Source: Nonomuraea wenchangensis (GTDB lineage Bacteria; Actinomycetota; Actinomycetes; Streptosporangiales; Streptosporangiaceae). Taken from it: DNA of 64,000 bases. Below, piece by piece: positions 60,516-64,000 of this stretch. The notes under the pieces are model-generated. The model was not told the DNA's origin. It did not search any database and worked only from the letters and a program-made list of their open reading frames with translations. Position 1 is the stretch's first letter; each line of letters opens with the position of its first letter. The position numbers and the translations under genes are program-made. The stretch is taken from contig NZ_FOHX01000002.1 of assembly GCF_900111685.1 (NCBI RefSeq), positions 307,869-371,868 of the forward strand. Reading direction: 5' to 3'.

Positions 60516-61674
60516 GAACGGCCCCTCGTGAGGGTGAGGTTCGGGAGGGGCGCAGGACCGGGGCGAGCAGCGTCAGCAGCACGACCACGCACGTGATCAG
60601 CGCGAACGCGGCGGGGTAGCTGAGCGCGCCCGCCACCCAGCCCGTCACGGCCGGTGCGATCAGGCCCGACAGGTACGTGATCGTCGCCACGCCCGCCACG
60701 CCCTCGCCCGGAGTCGTGCCCGCGTTGCCCGCCGCCGCGATCACGAGCGGCACGATCACCGCGATCCCCAGTCCGATCAGGGCGAACCCGGCGATGCCGA
60801 GCGCGGGTGTGCGGGCCGCGACCACGAGGACGCCGCCGACCGCCGCCACAGCACTGCCCGCCCTGACGGTCGCCGCCGGACCGATCCGGCGGATGATGTG
60901 GTCGCCCAGCAGTCGCGTGCTCGCCATGCAGAGCATGAAGACGGTGTATCCGGCGGCGGCCAAGCCGGGGCCGGCGTCGGTGACGGCGGTGAGGTAGACG
61001 GCGGACCAGTTGGAGCTGGCGCCCTCCGCGAACGTCGCGCAGAACCCCACCAGCCCGATCGCCAGGATCCCTCGCGTGGGGAGCGCGAAGCGCCGCGGCG
61101 CGGGCGCGTCGCGTACCGAACCCGTCATCCCGCTGTCGGGGAGGAGACCGCGCCCGGCAGCCGTCCCGAGGCCGAGTAACGCGAGCGACATGGCTCCGAG
61201 GTGGATCCGGGCGTCGATGCCCGCGTGGGCGGCCAGGGCGCCGAGTCCGCCGGAGGCCAGGCTGCCGACGGACCACATGCCGTGCAGTCCCGACATGATC
61301 GAGCGGCCGAGATGCCGTTCGAGGAGGACGGCGTGCGCGTTCATCGCGACGTCGCACATGCCCGCCGACGCCCCGAACAGCAGGAACGCCCCGAACAGCC
61401 ACACGGGTGACGGCGAGAGCGCGGGGAGGGCCAAGCCCGCGCACCACAGCGCGAGGAGGACGCGTGTGGCGGCGCGGTTGCCGAAGCGGTAGGCGAGGCG
61501 GCCGGCCATCGGCATGCCCACGAAGGCGCCGATCGACGGGCACAGCAGCGCGAGGCCGAGGGCGCCCGGGCTGAGGTGCAGGTGCTCCTGGATCCAGGGG
61601 AGCCGCGTGGACAGGCTGCCGGCAACGGCGCCGTGCGTGACGAAGACGGCCGCGATGGCGCGATGATGACTCAT
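60502..61674 (-). CDS. MFS transporter
   Basis: 390 residues, about 12 membrane spans. The MFS loop motif is present as PMAGRLAYRFGNRAATR. HLHLSPGALGLALLCPSIGA and MCDVAMNAHAVLLERHLGRS resemble the FucP/YbjJ-like group of inner-membrane proteins. Substrate unknown; a sugar or a sugar-like compound is likely because the divergent regulator is of the ROK type. ATG 61674 lies 11 bp from the first of two paired operators. Confidence 0.92.
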   Translation of the reverse strand: MSHHRAIAAVFVTHGAVAGSLSTRLPWIQEHLHLSPGALGLALLCPSIGAFVGMPMAGRLAYRFGNRAATRVLLALWCAGLALPALSPSPVWLFGAFLLFGASAGMCDVAMNAHAVLLERHLGRSIMSGLHGMWSVGSLASGGLGALAAHAGIDARIHLGAMSLALLGLGTAAGRGLLPDSGMTGSVRDAPAPRRFALPTRGILAIGLVGFCATFAEGASSNWSAVYLTAVTDAGPGLAAAGYTVFMLCMASTRLLGDHIIRRIGPAATVRAGSAVAAVGGVLVVAARTPALGIAGFALIGLGIAVIVPLVIAAAGNAGTTPGEGVAGVATITYLSGLIAPAVTGWVAGALSYPAAFALITCVVVLLTLLAPVLRPSRTSPSRGAVRADA

Positions 61675-61685
61675 GACTGGAAATT

Positions 61686-61704
61686 ATCAGGCAGGCTTCC
61701 TGAT
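61686..61704. promoter_or_regulatory. ROK operator 1, ATCAGG-N7-CCTGAT
   Basis: A perfect 6-bp inverted repeat with a 7-nt spacer in the MFS/ROK divergent region. It pairs with the site at 61715; centres are 29 bp apart. Confidence 0.7.
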
Positions 61705-61714
61705 GGAAATAGCT

Positions 61715-61733
61715 TTCAGGCAAGGTCCCTGAT
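61715..61733. promoter_or_regulatory. ROK operator 2, TTCAGG-N7-CCTGAT
   Basis: Same form as operator 1 with one arm mismatch; the spacers share CA(G/A)G. It ends 4 bp before the ROK start codon, so binding would also block the regulator's own gene. Confidence 0.7.
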
Positions 61734-61737
61734 TATT

Positions 61738-62769
61738 ATGAGGACCGTGAAGACCGCCACCCCTGCCCTGGCCCGAGCGATCAACGACCGGCTGGCCCTC
61801 GACCTGCTGCTGGAACACGGGCCGCTGACCGCGCCCCAGCTCCGCACGCTGACGGGGTTGTCCAGGCCCACCGTGTCCGACCTGATCGAACGGCTCATGG
61901 CGGGCGGCCTCGTCGAGGTCACGGGCGAGAGCGGCGAGGACCGGCGAGGCCCGAACGCGCGCCTGTACGGGCTGGTGGCGGACCGGGCCCACGTGGCCGG
62001 GGTGGACGTACGGCGCGACGCCGTCAACGTCACGGTCGCCGACATCACCGGACGGGTGGTCAGCGAGGCGAGTACGACGATCGGCGCGAGAGCCGACCTG
62101 GCGACCCTCATCGCGAAGGTGGTAGGGGGCGCGGTGGGGCGGCGCGCGCTGGACACGGTCGTGGTCGGGGCGCCGGGGCTGGTTGATCCGCGTGACGGGG
62201 AGCTGGTGTCGCCCAACGACGTGCCCGGGTGGCGGCGCGGCACGATGGGATCCGTACGCGAGCGCCTGGGCGTGCCCGTGATCCTGGAGAACGAGGTCAA
62301 CTTGGCCGCCATCGCCGAGCTCCGCACGGGAGCCGCCGCCGGGAGCGAGGACTTCGTGCTCCTCTGGCTGGACGACGGGGTGGGAGCGGCGGTCGTGCTC
62401 GAGGGCCGGCTGCGCCGGGGGGCGTCGGGCGGGGCGGGGGAGATCGGGTTCCTGGAGGTCGGGGGTGTGGCGTTCTGCGAGCTGTTGAACGCCGAGTTCA
62501 TACAGAGGTTCGACCGGGACGAGCTGGCTCGGCGGATCGCCCAGGGTGCCTTCGCCTACGCCACCCTCCTTGACCCCGGGCTCGTCGTCCTCGGCGGGAC
62601 GACGGGGCATGAGGGTGGGGACGAACTGGCCGAGCTCGTGGCCGACCACCTGCGCGCCCTGGCCCCGGCGCCCACGGAGGTCCGGGCCAGCACGGTCACG
62701 GGCAACGCGGTGCTGCAGGGCGCCGTGGCGACCGCCCTGGATCTGGCCCGCGACCGCGTCTTCGGCTGA
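61738..62769 (+). CDS. ROK-family transcriptional regulator
   Basis: 343 residues from ATG 61738. Winged helix at ~12-75 (LLLEHGPLTAPQLRTLTGLS, RPTVSDLIERLMAGGLVEVT). The ROK domain has VAGVDVRRDAVNVTVADITG and VVVGAPGLVDPRDGELVSPN. The Cys-rich zinc motif of typical ROK proteins (CxCGxxGC) is missing; the segment between GEIGFLEVGG and ELLNAEFI is shortened, as in some ROK regulators that do not bind zinc. Divergent from the MFS gene. Confidence 0.92.
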   Translation: MRTVKTATPALARAINDRLALDLLLEHGPLTAPQLRTLTGLSRPTVSDLIERLMAGGLVEVTGESGEDRRGPNARLYGLVADRAHVAGVDVRRDAVNVTVADITGRVVSEASTTIGARADLATLIAKVVGGAVGRRALDTVVVGAPGLVDPRDGELVSPNDVPGWRRGTMGSVRERLGVPVILENEVNLAAIAELRTGAAAGSEDFVLLWLDDGVGAAVVLEGRLRRGASGGAGEIGFLEVGGVAFCELLNAEFIQRFDRDELARRIAQGAFAYATLLDPGLVVLGGTTGHEGGDELAELVADHLRALAPAPTEVRASTVTGNAVLQGAVATALDLARDRVFG

Positions 62770-63306
62770 CGTCTCCGGCACGTCCTGCCTGGTGGTCGAC
62801 CGCCGGCTGGTCTCCGCGCGCAACTCCTGGACCTCGGGCGGGGCGACCGTCGGCGCGGCCGCGTGCCGGGCGACGGCCTCGATGCCGGCCTCGGGCAGCG
62901 TCACGCCCCACATCCCGTCGCCGAGATCGCCGCTGAGGTCGACCGGCTCGGGCAGCACCAGCCCGGCGGCGGCTTGGGCGGCCTCCAGGCGGGCGGCGGC
63001 CACGGCCGCCTCGAGCGCCGCGGCGGCGGCCCGGCCACCTTCTTCGCGGAGCTGCTCCCGTAGCCGGTCGGCCTCCTCGCGCACCGCGGTGGTCTCGGCT
63101 CGGGCGTCGGTGGCGGCCTGGCGTTCCTGCTCGGCGCGCTGCTCGCCCGCTTCTATACGCGCGCGTTCGCCGTCCAGGTCCTGGCGCAGCCGGTCGGCGT
63201 CGTGGGTGGCGCGGGTCAGGGCGGTGCGCAGCTCGTCGAGCTCGCGCTCGTGCTCGGCCAGCTTGGCCTGGTGTTCGGCGAGGGTGTGGCGGGCCTTACG
63301 GCCCGG
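62770..63306 (-). pseudogene. Coiled-coil (KfrA-like) DNA-binding protein fragment
   Basis: An open frame begins just after a stop near 63309 and reads ARHTLAEHQAKLAEHERELD, ELRTALTRATHDADRLRQDL, then an Ala/Glu-rich coil (EAAVAAARLEAAQAAAGLVL) and VDLSGDLGDGMWGVTLPEAG. The strong heptad pattern is that of plasmid KfrA-type proteins. The N-terminal DNA-binding domain is missing and the 3' end runs antisense into the ROK gene without a clear stop. Confidence 0.5.
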
Positions 63307-63603
63307 TCAGATGGATTCCTGTACCGCCTCGACGAGATCCGCTACAAGCTCCGCGGCGGCACGGTGGTCGGCTTCGCCATCTACGGCTGGCGCCTCGCTC
63401 ACTTCAGGCACCTGACCTCATACGAGAAGTTCCTGACGGCCTTCGGCAGCCCGGACCAGACCCGAAAGGACACGGAAGGCGGCAAGTTCATGGGCTACAC
63501 CGCCTACTACTGGGGCGCACGCAAGCAAGTGCAATGGGACGACTGGGACCGTCGGATCATCCTGATCAATCTAGGCGACTTCGAGGGAAACACCGGCCCC
63601 TGA
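63306..63603 (+). pseudogene. C-terminal fragment of a small unknown protein (DUF7738-like)
   Basis: SDGFLYRLDEIRYKLRGGTV, FRHLTSYEKFLTAFGSPDQT and AYYWGARKQVQWDDWDRRII form a plausible ~98-residue domain ending at TGA 63601. No start codon with a ribosome site is in frame: the sequence joins the opposite-strand coiled-coil fragment at about 63306, which looks like a rearrangement breakpoint. Confidence 0.5.
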
Positions 63604-64000
63604 GCCAGCTCACACCAGAAGCCAGGTTCCGGACCCGGCGTCACCGTGCTGGCCGCCAGGATCTTAAGCCGCACTGCGGTTGCTGCCCATGAGTGACCGG
63701 GACAAGGACGTGGAGCGCCGCGATGATCCCGCAGCCGACGAGGAGGCCGCTGAGCCGGTCTCGTCGGGAGTCCTTGATGTCGGCGTCGACCGGATCGGGT
63801 AGCGCCCGCAGCGGACCGGCCTGCAGCCCTGCGCTGGTCTATGTTCTCTTCCCCCGGCTGGGTCCCGGCAGCCTGCGACAGTGCCGAAACGACGGCTCCG
63901 GGGGTATCCGTGATCAAAACGTTCACCCCCTCGCATGGACTAAAACATGAACAATGCTCTACTTTCCGCGTATGTCGCTGCTGCGAAAGTTGTCGGTCAC
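63604..64000. other. Right-edge stretch without an assignable gene
   Basis: A minus-strand frame reads PVDADIKDSRRDRLSGLLVG then CGIIAALHVLVPVTHG (about 63690-63800), which could be a short membrane-segment peptide. A 37-codon plus-strand frame from 63690 is acidic. Neither has clear start signals, and I leave both unassigned. Confidence 0.3.

Noticed and set aside
61687..63084. A 465-codon minus-strand frame as one gene
   Set aside because: Only its first ~110 codons look like protein (coiled coil); the rest is antisense to the ROK gene. I kept only the fragment.

Overview
The window is high-GC DNA with frequent GTG starts, tight operons and many GntR, LacI and ROK regulators. It carries secreted CAZymes fused to ricin-type lectin or discoidin domains, and a rifampicin monooxygenase behind an actinobacterial rifamycin-associated element. 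This suggests a soil filamentous actinomycete, possibly of the Streptosporangiaceae (for example Nonomuraea). The taxon is inferred from gene style; there is no rRNA gene here to confirm it.

1-14.6 kb is a plant-polysaccharide locus. It holds a beta-helix protein with a lectin domain (cut by the left edge), a FadR-type regulator, a GH54 arabinofuranosidase, a sugar ABC importer with an enolase-superfamily enzyme under a second FadR-type regulator, a CE1-like esterase and a GH95 alpha-fucosidase. Three of the secreted enzymes share an almost identical CBM13 module. Three 13-bp palindromes of form rTGAAm-N-kTTCAy lie upstream of them, and two of them share a promoter block. 14.7-17.2 kb holds a DUF998 membrane protein, an ArsR remnant and rox (rifampicin monooxygenase). 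17.2-23.3 kb is a sugar ABC importer plus GH1 beta-glucosidase, divergent from a ROK regulator.

23.3-35.7 kb is the most coherent unit: a two-armed locus under a LacI-family regulator. Four copies of a 14-bp palindrome (GGAGAGCGCTCTCC, one with a mismatch) precede a GH16/GH-A fusion protein plus a beta-helix protein on one arm, and a DUF1996 protein, a DUF305 lipoprotein, a GH3 beta-glucosidase and the LacI gene on the other. Six related discoidin domains are spread over three of its secreted proteins. I infer a beta-glucan (possibly fungal-wall) degradation and uptake locus.

36-39 kb is a three-gene, translationally coupled operon: a small protein, a polytopic M48 protease and a secreted protein. 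39.6-50 kb is patchy accessory DNA with small operons (VOC/DUF1905-like, a winged-helix regulator with a membrane protein, a P-loop ATPase, a secreted nuclease-like enzyme) and many broken genes: a hemerythrin/carboxymuconolactone chimera, IS pieces, TetR pieces and a frameshifted beta-propeller protein. 50-57.3 kb is a D-amino-acid or cell-wall-peptide scavenging locus (LysR, penicillin-recognising hydrolase, N-acyl-D-amino-acid deacylase, amino-acid ABC importer, LysA-like decarboxylase). 57.4-64 kb is another patchwork: IS21 and IS5 remnants, MerR plus quinone oxidoreductase, MFS exporter plus ROK regulator with paired operators, and fragments of a phosphotransferase, a KfrA-like coiled-coil protein and a small unknown protein.

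I saw no tRNA, rRNA, CRISPR array or complete mobile element.
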